The notes beneath the pieces were generated by a model. It saw only the letters and a list, made by a program, of their open reading frames with translations. It had not been told where the DNA came from and searched no databases. The position numbers and the translations under genes were made by a program. DNA of 64,000 nt from an uncultured Christensenella sp. (GTDB lineage: Bacteria > Bacillota > Clostridia > Christensenellales > Borkfalkiaceae). Every line of letters begins with the position of its first letter. The stretch's first letter is position 1. Of this stretch, positions 42,018 through 51,481 are shown piece by piece. Where the stretch lies: the NCBI GenBank assembly GCA_910583545.1, contig CAJTXM010000005.1, forward strand, positions 1 to 64,000, written 5' to 3'.

Positions 42018-43139
42018 ATGCGAAAGAAGAGTGTTGCCGTATTGGATATACGATCGTCGGAAATAACCGCTGTCGTAGGAGAGAGAGGCGTAAACAATAC
42101 GTTTGTTATTAAAAGCAAATATACCTGCGGATACGACGGATATGCAGAGGGGGATTTTATAGACGGCGACAGTTTTGAGTCGGCTGTCAGCGAAGTTGTA
42201 AAAAGCACCGTTTCCGCCTTGGGCGGAATAAAAACGTTTTTTGTCGGTGTGCCTGCTGAATTTACAAGGGTAGTTCAGACCGATAAAATAATGAGCTTTC
42301 AGACTGCAAAAAAAATTACGGAAGACGATTGCGATTATCTGGCGTCGATGTCAAAGCCGGAAGATCCGAAAGATTACCGTACAATAAGGCACAGTTGTAT
42401 GTATTACGTTTTGTCGGACAAGCGTAAACTTATAGATCCGATAGGAACGGTCAGTGACAGCTTACAGGGCAAATTTTGTTTTTATCAATGCAGTAACAGA
42501 TTTATTTCAGCTGTTTCTGCGGCGTTTAAAAGGTTTTCGGCTATTTCGAAAGTTAAACTTATTCCTACCGTTTATGCAGAGGCGATATATCTTGTTTCGC
42601 CCGAACGCAGAGACGAATATGCCGCACTGTTTGATTTGGGTTATATTTCTTCGAGTTACAGTGTGATATGCGGAAACGGGCTTGCGTTCAGCGAAGCGTT
42701 TTCGATAGGTATAGGACATATTGCCGTATATCTTATGTCCGAACTGGATATTCCGTTTGAAGTTGCCTCGGCATTTTTAAGTCAGGTCAACCTTAACGCA
42801 AAGGAAACGCTTGCGGGCTTTGAAGAATACGTCTACGAGGGGCAGAATTATAAGTTTTCGACTATCACGCTACGTGATAAGATACGCGAAGGGCTTGACG
42901 GTATATGTGAAACTATAGAAGAGTGTATACAGGGATTTAAGGGAAAAAATCTTGACGGCAAGCCTATGTTCATAACGGGTGAGTGCGTTAAAACCGTCAG
43001 AGGCGGAGCCGAACATATTTCAAACAGGTTGGTTAAAAACGTGGAAGTGATTGCTCCTGCGGTGCCGTATTACGATAAACCGCAGTTTTCATCGCTTTTG
43101 AGTCTGCTTGACACTGCGTTGACGGATGTTTGTTCGTAG
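42018..43139 (+). CDS. ftsA: FtsA-like division ATPase
   Basis: 373 residues, shorter than the usual 400-440. VAVLDIRSSEITAVVGERG is the phosphate-1 motif of the actin-like fold, though it reads DIRSSEI and not the common DIGTSKI. FDLGYISSSYSVICGNGLAFSEAFSIGIGHIA is the second ATP-binding region. The C-terminus has no clear amphipathic membrane-targeting helix. Divergent, but the place before ftsZ and the fold support FtsA. It tethers FtsZ to the membrane. Confidence 0.8.
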   Translation: MRKKSVAVLDIRSSEITAVVGERGVNNTFVIKSKYTCGYDGYAEGDFIDGDSFESAVSEVVKSTVSALGGIKTFFVGVPAEFTRVVQTDKIMSFQTAKKITEDDCDYLASMSKPEDPKDYRTIRHSCMYYVLSDKRKLIDPIGTVSDSLQGKFCFYQCSNRFISAVSAAFKRFSAISKVKLIPTVYAEAIYLVSPERRDEYAALFDLGYISSSYSVICGNGLAFSEAFSIGIGHIAVYLMSELDIPFEVASAFLSQVNLNAKETLAGFEEYVYEGQNYKFSTITLRDKIREGLDGICETIEECIQGFKGKNLDGKPMFITGECVKTVRGGAEHISNRLVKNVEVIAPAVPYYDKPQFSSLLSLLDTALTDVCS

Positions 43140-43175
43140 ATAATTTAACAAGATTTCAACAGAGGAGAATGTAAA

Positions 43176-44459
43176 ATGTTTAATGATATTCCGAATAACG
43201 GCAATATATCGGGAAGAGCGAGAATAAAAGTGATAGGTGTCGGCGGAGCGGGTAATAACGCCGTCAACAGAATGCTTGACGCAGGTATCAACTGCGCCGA
43301 GTATTACGTTGTAAATACCGACAGTCAGATTCTGGCGCTCTCTTCCTGTGAGAATAAAATTCAGATAGGAAGCGCTCTCACTAAAGGACTTGGCGCAGGC
43401 GCCGATCCCGACGTCGGCAGAGCCGCGGCTGAAGAGAGCAAGGAAATGCTTACGCGCGCTGTCGAGGGAACCGATCTTTTGTTCATTACCGCAGGTATGG
43501 GCGGAGGTACGGGAACTGGTGCGGCTCCAGTAATCGCAAAGATTGCAAGGGATATGAAGATCCTCACGGTTGCAGTCGTTACCGAACCGTTCGGTTTCGA
43601 AGGCAAAAAACGTATGGAAAATACTGCCAAGGGACTTGAAAATTTAAAGAAATACGTAGATACCCTTATTGTCATACCCAACGATAAAATTAAAACGGTT
43701 GTAGCAAAAAATACTCCAATGAAAGAAGCTTTGCGTGTGGCGGACGAAATTCTTAAACAGGGTATAAGAGGTATTGCCGAACTCATCGTCAATCCTTCGC
43801 TGATCAATCTCGATTTTGCAGACGTCAAGACGATATTGAAAGATAAGGGAGTCGCACATCTCGGTGTGGGTGTAGCGAAAGGAGACAACAGAATTATAGA
43901 GGCGGTAAGGGTTGCGGTCAACAGTCCTTTGCTTGAAACTACCATAGAAGGTGCCCGTGGTGTTATATTGAATGTTGTCGGCGGCGATGATTTAACTTTT
44001 GATGAAGTTGCTGATGCGGCAGAACTTGTAAAAAGCGTTGTCGACGCATCTGCAAATATTATTTTCGGAGCAAGAATAGACCCGAATGTCAGAGACGAAG
44101 TTGAAATAACGGTAATTGCTACGGGCTTCCCCGGATTTGACAGTAAGCGTGACGATTCGGGTATGATGAGGGGATATCAGGCAGGAAGAGTTTACGACAA
44201 TACTTCGTATAACTCTCCGAGCCCGAATGAAAGACTTTCCGTTTCGGATCCGTATTATATGCGTCAGCAACAGTCTGTTCAGCCTCAATACGTTTCTCAG
44301 CAGCCTATGCAACAGCCTCAACAGCAAGTTCCGCCTCAGTACGTTCCCCAACAGTCTTTTCAGCGCGACGAGGGGGGAATTGAGCGTCCGAACGACAAGA
44401 ATGTGCCCAAATTTGCGCAGATGATAAGAAATCTCGGAAAGAAAAGAAACGGCGAATAA
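43176..44459 (+). CDS. ftsZ: FtsZ, tubulin-like division protein
   Basis: 427 residues. GVGGAGNNAVNRM (nucleotide-binding), the tubulin signature GMGGGTGTGAAP, and NLDFADVKTIL are intact. A flexible Gln/Pro-rich linker (about residues 345-400) ends in the partner-binding tail NVPKFAQMIRNLGKK. GAGGAG precedes the ATG at 43176. It polymerises with GTP into the Z ring. Confidence 0.97.
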   Translation: MFNDIPNNGNISGRARIKVIGVGGAGNNAVNRMLDAGINCAEYYVVNTDSQILALSSCENKIQIGSALTKGLGAGADPDVGRAAAEESKEMLTRAVEGTDLLFITAGMGGGTGTGAAPVIAKIARDMKILTVAVVTEPFGFEGKKRMENTAKGLENLKKYVDTLIVIPNDKIKTVVAKNTPMKEALRVADEILKQGIRGIAELIVNPSLINLDFADVKTILKDKGVAHLGVGVAKGDNRIIEAVRVAVNSPLLETTIEGARGVILNVVGGDDLTFDEVADAAELVKSVVDASANIIFGARIDPNVRDEVEITVIATGFPGFDSKRDDSGMMRGYQAGRVYDNTSYNSPSPNERLSVSDPYYMRQQQSVQPQYVSQQPMQQPQQQVPPQYVPQQSFQRDEGGIERPNDKNVPKFAQMIRNLGKKRNGE

Positions 44460-44470
44460 TTATTTATATA

Positions 44471-44508
44471 AAACAAACGGACCCTTAAAGCAGGGTCCGT
44501 TTGTTTTT
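44471..44508 (+). terminator. ftsZ terminator
   Basis: AAACAAACGGACCCT pairs with AGGGTCCGTTTGTTT (44471-44485 with 44492-44506), followed by T. Confidence 0.9.
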
Positions 44509-44552
44509 ACAAATCCAGTATTATTTAACTAACGGAAAACAAATAATGCGTC

Positions 44553-44816
44553 TTATTTTTTAAGTTCATCATAGTAAGCCGTAAGGATTGCTTCTTTTAT
44601 ATTTTCTCGGGTCTCGGTATTAAGCGGATGTGCAATATCCTTATATTCGCCATCATTGGTTTTTCTGCTGGGCATCGCAATAAATGCGCCGTCCGTAGCT
44701 TCGATAACTTTAATATCGTGTATTACGAAACAATCGTCGATAGTTATCGATGCAACAGCTTTGAGTTTATTGTCCTCCTTGTTAACTAACCTGATTCGTA
44801 CATCTGAGATTTTCAT
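44553..44816 (-). CDS. spoVG: SpoVG, RNA-binding regulator
   Basis: 87 residues. MKISDVRIRLVNKEDNKLKAVASITIDDCFVIHDIKVIEA and FIAMPSRKTNDGEYKDIAHPL are the family signatures. In Bacillus it affects septation in sporulation; in others it binds RNA or DNA. It lies on the opposite strand between ftsZ and murC and is preceded by TAGGTGAA. Confidence 0.95.
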   Translation of the reverse strand: MKISDVRIRLVNKEDNKLKAVASITIDDCFVIHDIKVIEATDGAFIAMPSRKTNDGEYKDIAHPLNTETRENIKEAILTAYYDELKK

Positions 44817-44962
44817 AGTTCACCTACCAGATTATACTTTCATTGATTATATTGTACAATAAAAGAAAAATAATTTCAATATCTTACGTCAAATTTTTTT
44901 AATTTTTCTTAAAAATATTCATATTTCGTGCTAATTTTACTGAAAATTTAATAAAATGTAGT

Positions 44963-46291
44963 ATGCGGTTAAACTTAATTAATAAATTCAGCAGTTTTTA
45001 TTTTATCGGAATCGGCGGAGTGAGTATGAGTGCGCTTGCCAAATATCTTTTAAAGTTCGGTAAAAAGGTGGGCGGAAGCGACGCGGTTTCAAGCGAATTT
45101 ACTGACGAACTGATAGAAAAAGGCGTAAAAATAGATTTCGGCGATGAAAACAATATAGATGATTACGAAGCAGTAATTTATACGGATGCAGTAAGTGAAA
45201 GCGATATACATATGATCAGGGCAAAAGAACTGAATAAAACCGTAATTTCGCGCGGACAGTTTCTTTATGAAATCAGTCGCTGCTTCAAAAAGGTTATAGC
45301 GGTTTCCGGTTGTCACGGCAAAACTACCTGCAGCGCTATGCTTTCGCACATTTTTGCCGCAGCGGATAAAAAATTTGCCTGTCATATCGGCGGAAAAGAT
45401 TTACGTTTTTCGAATTTCTATTTTTGCGGTAACGATTTTTTTATCACCGAAGCCTGTGAATATAAAAAAAATTTTCTGCGCCTCAAACCGAACGCGGCTG
45501 TGATTTTGAATAGCGATCCGGATCATCTGGAGTGTTACGGCAGCGAAGACGAACTGAAAAAAGCTTACGTCAGTTTCGCCGATAGCGCCGATGCCGATTT
45601 TTCGCTGTATAAGGATATTCCAGATCTGAAAGGCATAAATTTCGGATTTGATAAATCCGCCGATTATTATGCTGAAAATATCAGAATAACGGACGGTAAA
45701 TGCAGGTTTACCGCATACGAGCAAAGAGTTAAATTGGGTAACGTTTCTCTTGACGTTTACGGCAGACATAACGTTTTAAATGCCTTGGCGGCAATGGCTG
45801 TTGCAAGGTTCTTTTATATTCCCTTTGAAAAAATAGCCGAAGGGCTTTCGGATTTCAAAGGAGTAGAGCGCAGATTTGAAAAGCTTTCGGAGGTGGGCGG
45901 TGTCAAATATTATGCAGACTATGCGCATCATCCGAACGAGCTTCGTGCATCCTTAAAAACGGCACGGCGGATCACTCGCGGAAAATTATACGTTGTTTTT
46001 CAGCCTCATACGTATTCGCGCACAAAGCTTTTGATGAATGAATTTGTAAAAGTTTTGAATCCTGTTGTAAAGCTTTTAGTATATAAGACTTTTGCCGCGC
46101 GTGAATATTACGACGATTCGGGCAGTGCGCTTACACTTTCGCAAAAACTGAAAAAATGCAGATACGGCGATTGCCCCGACGATATCTCCGATTTTATGTC
46201 AGAGGCGGAGGAGGGGGATACTGTAATTTTCCTCGGTGCAGGCGATATTTATTATATCGCAAAGCAGGTTTTAAACAAAAACGGCAATTGA
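44963..46291 (+). CDS. murC: MurC, UDP-MurNAc:L-Ala ligase
   Basis: 442 residues. The N-terminal FYFIGIGGVSMSALAKYL, P-loop AVSGCHGKTTCSAM and DYAHHPNELRASLKTAR are family motifs. It adds L-alanine to UDP-MurNAc. It is separated from the main cluster by spoVG. A -10-like TAAAAT (44952-44957) is 5 nt before the ATG and no ribosome binding site is present, which fits a leaderless mRNA. Confidence 0.95.
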   Translation: MRLNLINKFSSFYFIGIGGVSMSALAKYLLKFGKKVGGSDAVSSEFTDELIEKGVKIDFGDENNIDDYEAVIYTDAVSESDIHMIRAKELNKTVISRGQFLYEISRCFKKVIAVSGCHGKTTCSAMLSHIFAAADKKFACHIGGKDLRFSNFYFCGNDFFITEACEYKKNFLRLKPNAAVILNSDPDHLECYGSEDELKKAYVSFADSADADFSLYKDIPDLKGINFGFDKSADYYAENIRITDGKCRFTAYEQRVKLGNVSLDVYGRHNVLNALAAMAVARFFYIPFEKIAEGLSDFKGVERRFEKLSEVGGVKYYADYAHHPNELRASLKTARRITRGKLYVVFQPHTYSRTKLLMNEFVKVLNPVVKLLVYKTFAAREYYDDSGSALTLSQKLKKCRYGDCPDDISDFMSEAEEGDTVIFLGAGDIYYIAKQVLNKNGN

Positions 46292-46303
46292 ATAAATCTA
46301 CCG

Positions 46304-46333
46304 AAAGCGCACCTTGAACGGCTGCGCTTTTTT
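46304..46333 (+). terminator. murC terminator
   Basis: AAAGCGCA (46304-46311) pairs with TGCGCTTT (46323-46330), followed by T. Confidence 0.75.
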
Positions 46334-46378
46334 ACATACACTAATATATAATTTTTTCTAAAAAGCACAGTCATTTTG

Positions 46379-46407
46379 TTGTTATTTTTTTATCGTAATG
46401 TTATAAT
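46379..46407 (+). promoter_or_regulatory. Promoter of the ftsK-recA run
   Basis: TTGTTA (46379-46384), 17 bases, TATAAT (46402-46407). GAGGAA precedes the GTG start at 46452. Confidence 0.7.
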
Positions 46408-46451
46408 AAATTAGTATCTTTGATTGAATGGATTTTGGATGAGGAATTGAA

Positions 46452-49400
46452 GTGAGCAGGAAGAGAAAGGACAGAAAAGAACAGAATATCAACAATAAGA
46501 CTGCATATGTATTCACCAAAGAAACTTTGGGAATGACGCTGTTGCTTTTCAGCGCGCTCGTTCTCTTGATGTTGTTGTCGGGAAGCAGTATTTTTGCAGG
46601 AATAGGCAAAGCCGTATGTACTTTTATGTACGGAACTTTCGGTTACGGTTCGATAATAATAATTGCTCTTGTAGCTTATGCCGGAGAATGGCTGATATTC
46701 GGTAAAAAAATCAGAATTTCTTTTAAGGCTTCCTTGCTGATAGCGGCGGTTGTTTTGTCGGCTTTTCTTCTTTTCCATTCGGTTACGAGCAGAAATATTA
46801 CAGTCGCAAGTTTCGGTAAATACATATCAGGCTGTTACGGTTCTGCGGCAAAGGGTTTTTCGGGTTATACTTTCGGCGGAGTTATTTCGGCGCTTGTTGT
46901 TTATCCCGTAGCAAAACTTACCACTTTCGTAGGCGCCTACGTCATATTTTCGTTTCTTGTTATTGTCAGCGGATATTTTCTGTTTTTGAATTTAAAGAAA
47001 TCGCGTCCCGTAAAGGCCAACTATTCAAATTCGGTAAAAATCGACGATCCGAAAGCCGAAGCCGAGGAAGAAGAATATGAAGCGGTTAAGGTAACGCCTG
47101 TCCGCCAGCAGGCTCCTGTAATGCAACCGGCGGAATACCGTCAGCCACAGTATACTGCGCCTGTTAGTGCGGTTCAGCAGAGAGCGGAAGATAATAACCC
47201 TTATTCGCAGAAAAATCTCGGCAGGAAGATATTATTTGAAAATAACGAGTTTAACGCCGAAAGTTATAAGCGGAATATGATATTTAACGAAAATTCGTAT
47301 TTCAACCGTCCTATAACCGGCAATAACGATTATCTCAGTAACTTTTCAAGCAGTAAGGTCAATTCCGTTCCCGAAAAATCTTACGGTACAAGCTATCAGG
47401 AAGACGTTTTGAATCAGCCCGTTTCACAGATGCCGTCGCATTACGTTTACGGCGACAAACCCGTTGAACAGCTGAGCGATTATGATCAGGTTTCTTCGGG
47501 TACTTACCCTGCTAAGCAGGAAGAGGAAATTAAGATAGAATCTTCCGTATTATCTGAACCTGTAAAAATTCAGGATGAACCCGTCGCGGAAGAACCTGTG
47601 CGCCCTCGTGAAATTTTCAGGGAAAAAAGCCGTGCGGAAGAGCTTACCGAAGAGGTTAAGCCTGCGGAAGATTTGCGTTCGCTTACGGAAGAAAATAGTG
47701 GAAATGAAAATAATTCTTCCGATGCTATAGATATGTACAGCCTTTTCGGGTCTTTGCCTGCAAAAGAAGAAAACCGCATAGAAGATATTCCCCGTATTTC
47801 GTCGAGGCGTGAAGAGAGAAGTAATGCTAATCTCTTTGACGACGACAGCGACGACGATTTGCCTGAGTTTACTAATCCGCGTGCAATCGAGCGTGCCGAA
47901 GCCGAGGAAAAGCGACTGTCCGATGAACGTCGTACAGATATAAGCGTTTCGAGGGCAAGACCCGTCACGCCTATTCAGCCTCCCGTCAGACAGGAAGAAA
48001 CATTGCCCGTTGAAAAACCCAGACACGTCTGGAAAAAATATATTAGACCGGGGCTCGATTTGTTGGACGATTATCCCGAGCACAGCAACGTAAACACGGG
48101 AGAAATTGAAGACAATAAAACGACTATCGTCGAAACGCTTCTGAAATTCAAAATAGAGAGCGAAGTTTCAAATGTTATTATAGGCCCTGCCGTTACGCGT
48201 TATGACGTGGTAATTGAGGACAAAACCAAAATTACACAGTCGCTTAAATATAAAGAAGCTATTGCGATGGCGCTTATGAAGGATAACGTTACCGCATATC
48301 TTAACTTTTCCAAGGGTGCGCTTTCTATAGAAGTTCCCAATAACGTAAGAACTGTCGTTGGACTGAAAAGTATGCTTGCAAGTCCTAAGTTTATAAACTG
48401 CAAGCAAAATTCTTTAACCTTTGCGTTAGGTAAAAACGTTGAAGGCGAAGTGATGTGTCCTGATATAACAAAGATGCCTCATTTGCTTGTTGCGGGTACG
48501 ACGGGAAGCGGTAAAAGTATCTGTTTAAGTGCGCTAATAGTCAGCCTTTTATATAAATACGGTCCGGAAGAGCTTCGATTCATTCTCGTCGACCCTAAAC
48601 AGGTCGAATTCATTTCTTATGATAAACTGCCTCATCTTATGATAAACGAGATATTGTATGAAGTGGACAAGGCTATCAAGGCGTTAAACTGGGCAATAAA
48701 AGAGATGGAACGCAGATATTCTCTGTTCAAGGAAATGACGGAGAAAGGCGTGGCTACGAAAAACCTCGACGAATACAATGCACACTTACCCGAAGGGGAG
48801 GAGAAACTTCCCAAAATAGTTATAATCTTAGACGAGTTCGGCGATTTGATGTTGCAGGCTAAAAAGGATATCGAAAGCAGAATTATAAAGCTTGTACAGA
48901 AAGCGCGTGCCTGCGGTATTCATCTCATACTTGCTACGCAGAGACCTTCAGTAGACTGTATTACGGGACTTATCAAGTCGAACCTGCCTACAAGAATAGG
49001 CTTTAAAGTCAATTCGTTTGACGACGCTCGCACGATATTCGATATCGGAGGAGCGGAAAAGCTTTTAGGAAAGGGAGATATGTATTTCCGTTCGGCGGAA
49101 AGTCCCGATCTTGCCCGTATACAGGGCTGTTTCGTCGATACGCACGAGGTACAGCGCGTTACCGATTTTGTCAAGGCTCATAATGAAACGTATTTCGATC
49201 AGGCTGTATCCGACTTTATAAATACCGTAGAAGTTGAAGAAACCGCAAATTCTATGTCAGACAACGACGGAGCCGTCGATGCAGGCGATACCAAAATCGA
49301 CGATACGTACATAAAGGCACTCCATTATTGTGTAACTTCGAATCAGGCATCCGTGTCAATGATTCAGCGAAGATTCCCGGTCGGATATATAAAAGCCTGC

Positions 49401-49520
49401 AAAATTATCGACTGGATGGAAAACATGAATTACGTCACACAGTCAGAAGGCTCCAAACCGAGAAAGGTACTTCTTTCAAAAGAGGAATTTTTAAATACTT
49501 ACGGAGAAATCGATGATTGA
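46452..49520 (+). CDS. ftsK: FtsK/SpoIIIE DNA translocase
   Basis: 1022 residues from GTG. Four membrane helices within residues 25-180, then a linker of about 350 residues rich in Glu, Pro and Gln. The motor has Walker A GTTGSGKSI (about residue 684) and Walker B KIVIILDEFGDLML. The C-terminal gamma winged helix (last 65 residues, SNQASVSMIQRRFPVGYIKA) reads DNA polarity. It pumps DNA through the closing septum. The end overlaps rimO by 8 bp. Confidence 0.96.
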   Translation: MSRKRKDRKEQNINNKTAYVFTKETLGMTLLLFSALVLLMLLSGSSIFAGIGKAVCTFMYGTFGYGSIIIIALVAYAGEWLIFGKKIRISFKASLLIAAVVLSAFLLFHSVTSRNITVASFGKYISGCYGSAAKGFSGYTFGGVISALVVYPVAKLTTFVGAYVIFSFLVIVSGYFLFLNLKKSRPVKANYSNSVKIDDPKAEAEEEEYEAVKVTPVRQQAPVMQPAEYRQPQYTAPVSAVQQRAEDNNPYSQKNLGRKILFENNEFNAESYKRNMIFNENSYFNRPITGNNDYLSNFSSSKVNSVPEKSYGTSYQEDVLNQPVSQMPSHYVYGDKPVEQLSDYDQVSSGTYPAKQEEEIKIESSVLSEPVKIQDEPVAEEPVRPREIFREKSRAEELTEEVKPAEDLRSLTEENSGNENNSSDAIDMYSLFGSLPAKEENRIEDIPRISSRREERSNANLFDDDSDDDLPEFTNPRAIERAEAEEKRLSDERRTDISVSRARPVTPIQPPVRQEETLPVEKPRHVWKKYIRPGLDLLDDYPEHSNVNTGEIEDNKTTIVETLLKFKIESEVSNVIIGPAVTRYDVVIEDKTKITQSLKYKEAIAMALMKDNVTAYLNFSKGALSIEVPNNVRTVVGLKSMLASPKFINCKQNSLTFALGKNVEGEVMCPDITKMPHLLVAGTTGSGKSICLSALIVSLLYKYGPEELRFILVDPKQVEFISYDKLPHLMINEILYEVDKAIKALNWAIKEMERRYSLFKEMTEKGVATKNLDEYNAHLPEGEEKLPKIVIILDEFGDLMLQAKKDIESRIIKLVQKARACGIHLILATQRPSVDCITGLIKSNLPTRIGFKVNSFDDARTIFDIGGAEKLLGKGDMYFRSAESPDLARIQGCFVDTHEVQRVTDFVKAHNETYFDQAVSDFINTVEVEETANSMSDNDGAVDAGDTKIDDTYIKALHYCVTSNQASVSMIQRRFPVGYIKACKIIDWMENMNYVTQSEGSKPRKVLLSKEEFLNTYGEIDD

Positions 49521-50841
49521 TTTTTCACAAAAGAAATTTGGAATAATTTCGCTCGGTTGTGATAAAAACCGTGTTGATTCCGAAAAACTTTTGTCAATAA
49601 TTAAAAACAGAGGATGTGACATAACCTCCGAAATAGAAAAAGCACAAATACTTATAGTAAATACTTGCGCATTTTTAACAGAATCCCGAAAAGAAGCGAT
49701 AGAAACGATAATTGAAAGCGCCGGCTATGAAAACGTTGAAAAGGTAGTTGTCACCGGTTGTCTTCCGCAGAAGTATATAGACGAATTGCGGGATACGCTT
49801 ACAGAGGCGGACGTTTTTTTGGGAATAAACGATTATGATAAGATTTTTGACGCGCTTGAAAGCTCGTACAATGGCAACCGCGTGAATTACGTCGGTTGCG
49901 GGAACGGAGGATATATAGGCGACAGGATTCTGACGACTCCGAGTCACTATGCCTATTTAAAAATCGCCGACGGCTGTAATAACCGCTGTACGTACTGCCT
50001 TATACCTGAAATCAGGGGCAAGTATGTGAGTTATCCTATTGAGAAACTTGTGGCAGAGGCTGAAAAATTAGGCGACGTATCCGAATTGATACTCGTTGCG
50101 CAGGATGTGACGAGGTACGGCATCGATTTATACGGACAAAAAAATTTAATAAAAATTTTACAAAAGTTGACAGCACTTGTCAACATTAAAAGTGTAAGAT
50201 TGCTTTACTGCTATCCCGAGATGATTGACGACGGGTTAATTGAGGAAATAAAAAGCAATAATAAAATAATCAAATATCTTGACATACCTTTACAGCACAG
50301 CGAAAACAGAATATTGAAGTTAATGAACCGCAGAGGAACGCGCGGAGAATATTTGAACCTTTTTAAAAAGCTGAGAGAAAATATTCCCGATATCGCATTG
50401 CGTTCGACGTTTATAGCCGGTTTTCCTACCGAAACTGAAGAGGAGTGCGAAGCTTTATGCGACTTTCTGCGTGAAGCGAAATTTGATAATTGCGGTTTTT
50501 TTGCCTATTCGAGAGAGCCGGATACACCTGCATATAAACTCAAAGGTCAGTTGACAGATTCCGTTAAAAATGAGAGAGTAAAAAAGTTATATTCAGTTCA
50601 ACGCGAAATTTCGGCCAGTAAGCTCAGAAACCGTGTAGGTGAAAAGCTTAATGTCCTTTGCGACGGAATAGATTATGAACGCAACTGCTTTGTAGGCAGA
50701 GCCTGTTTCAGCGCGCCGGATATTGACGGAAAAGTGTATTTCAACGCGCCGTTTGCGGCACAGGGCGAGTATTACGATGTATTGATAACCGACAGCGACA
50801 GCTATGATTTAATAGGAAAAACGGAGGACTACGATGGTTGA
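49513..50841 (+). CDS. rimO: RimO, ribosomal S12 methylthiotransferase
   Basis: 442 residues. The N-terminal UPF0004 domain has three Cys (ISLGCDKN, NTCAFL, VTGCLPQ) for one cluster, the radical SAM Cys3 motif is CNNRCTYC (about residue 157), and the TRAM domain is at the C-terminus. GCDKNRVDSE at the start distinguishes RimO from MiaB. It methylthiolates Asp of ribosomal protein S12. Confidence 0.93.
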   Translation: MIDFSQKKFGIISLGCDKNRVDSEKLLSIIKNRGCDITSEIEKAQILIVNTCAFLTESRKEAIETIIESAGYENVEKVVVTGCLPQKYIDELRDTLTEADVFLGINDYDKIFDALESSYNGNRVNYVGCGNGGYIGDRILTTPSHYAYLKIADGCNNRCTYCLIPEIRGKYVSYPIEKLVAEAEKLGDVSELILVAQDVTRYGIDLYGQKNLIKILQKLTALVNIKSVRLLYCYPEMIDDGLIEEIKSNNKIIKYLDIPLQHSENRILKLMNRRGTRGEYLNLFKKLRENIPDIALRSTFIAGFPTETEEECEALCDFLREAKFDNCGFFAYSREPDTPAYKLKGQLTDSVKNERVKKLYSVQREISASKLRNRVGEKLNVLCDGIDYERNCFVGRACFSAPDIDGKVYFNAPFAAQGEYYDVLITDSDSYDLIGKTEDYDG

Positions 50842-51481
50842 TAATGAAGAAAATAAAAACGAAAGCGAGCAAAACAAGACTGTAATATGGAATTTGCCGA
50901 ACATTCTGACTTTCAGCAGAATGTTGATTATCCCCGTTTTTGTCGCTATATTTTATATAAATTTTCCGGGGCATTATCTTGTTTGCTGGGGATTGTTTGC
51001 ATTAGCTTGCATTACGGATTTATTTGACGGAGCAATAGCCCGAAAACATAATCTTGTAACAAACCTCGGCAAATTTCTTGATCCGATTGCAGATAAAGTT
51101 CTTGTTTTGACGGCTTTTATACTATTCCTGACGGTTCCGCAGATATTTTGTGCAAACGTTGGTAACTGGATGATACTTGTTTCGGCTTGCGGTGTTGTAA
51201 TAATCGTAGCACGCGAGCTGATAGTGAGCGGTTTCAGAATGGTGGCGGCAAGCTCGGGAGAGGTGATTGCCGCGGATAAAATAGGTAAATATAAGACGTT
51301 TTCGCAGGATCTGAGCGTCGGAATCTTGCTTTTTGCAGAGGGCTGGCGTCAGTTTGACGACAGCGTGTTTGCAATGACTGTCAATATTATCGGAATTTCG
51401 CTTTTCCTGTTATCGGTTATTCTCACAGTAGTATCGGGCGTTAATTATATCGTTAAAAATATAAACGTATTAAAGAAATGA
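50834..51481 (+). CDS. pgsA: PgsA, phosphatidylglycerophosphate synthase
   Basis: 215 residues, CDP-alcohol phosphatidyltransferase. The motif D-G-x2-A-R-x8-G-x3-D-x3-D reads DGAIARKHNLVTNLGKFLDP and continues IAD. About five membrane helices. NLPNILTFSRM is the typical N-terminal start of the family. It overlaps rimO by 8 bp. The short acidic N-terminus is cytoplasmic. Makes the precursor of phosphatidylglycerol. Confidence 0.93.
   Translation: MVDNEENKNESEQNKTVIWNLPNILTFSRMLIIPVFVAIFYINFPGHYLVCWGLFALACITDLFDGAIARKHNLVTNLGKFLDPIADKVLVLTAFILFLTVPQIFCANVGNWMILVSACGVVIIVARELIVSGFRMVAASSGEVIAADKIGKYKTFSQDLSVGILLFAEGWRQFDDSVFAMTVNIIGISLFLLSVILTVVSGVNYIVKNINVLKK

Noticed and set aside
44260..44400. 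Gln/Pro-rich repeat in ftsZ as a possible inserted element
   Set aside because: It is the normal flexible linker of FtsZ, variable between species.
47030..48060. Low-complexity region as a possible separate gene inside ftsK
   Set aside because: The frame is continuous and long linkers are usual in FtsK.
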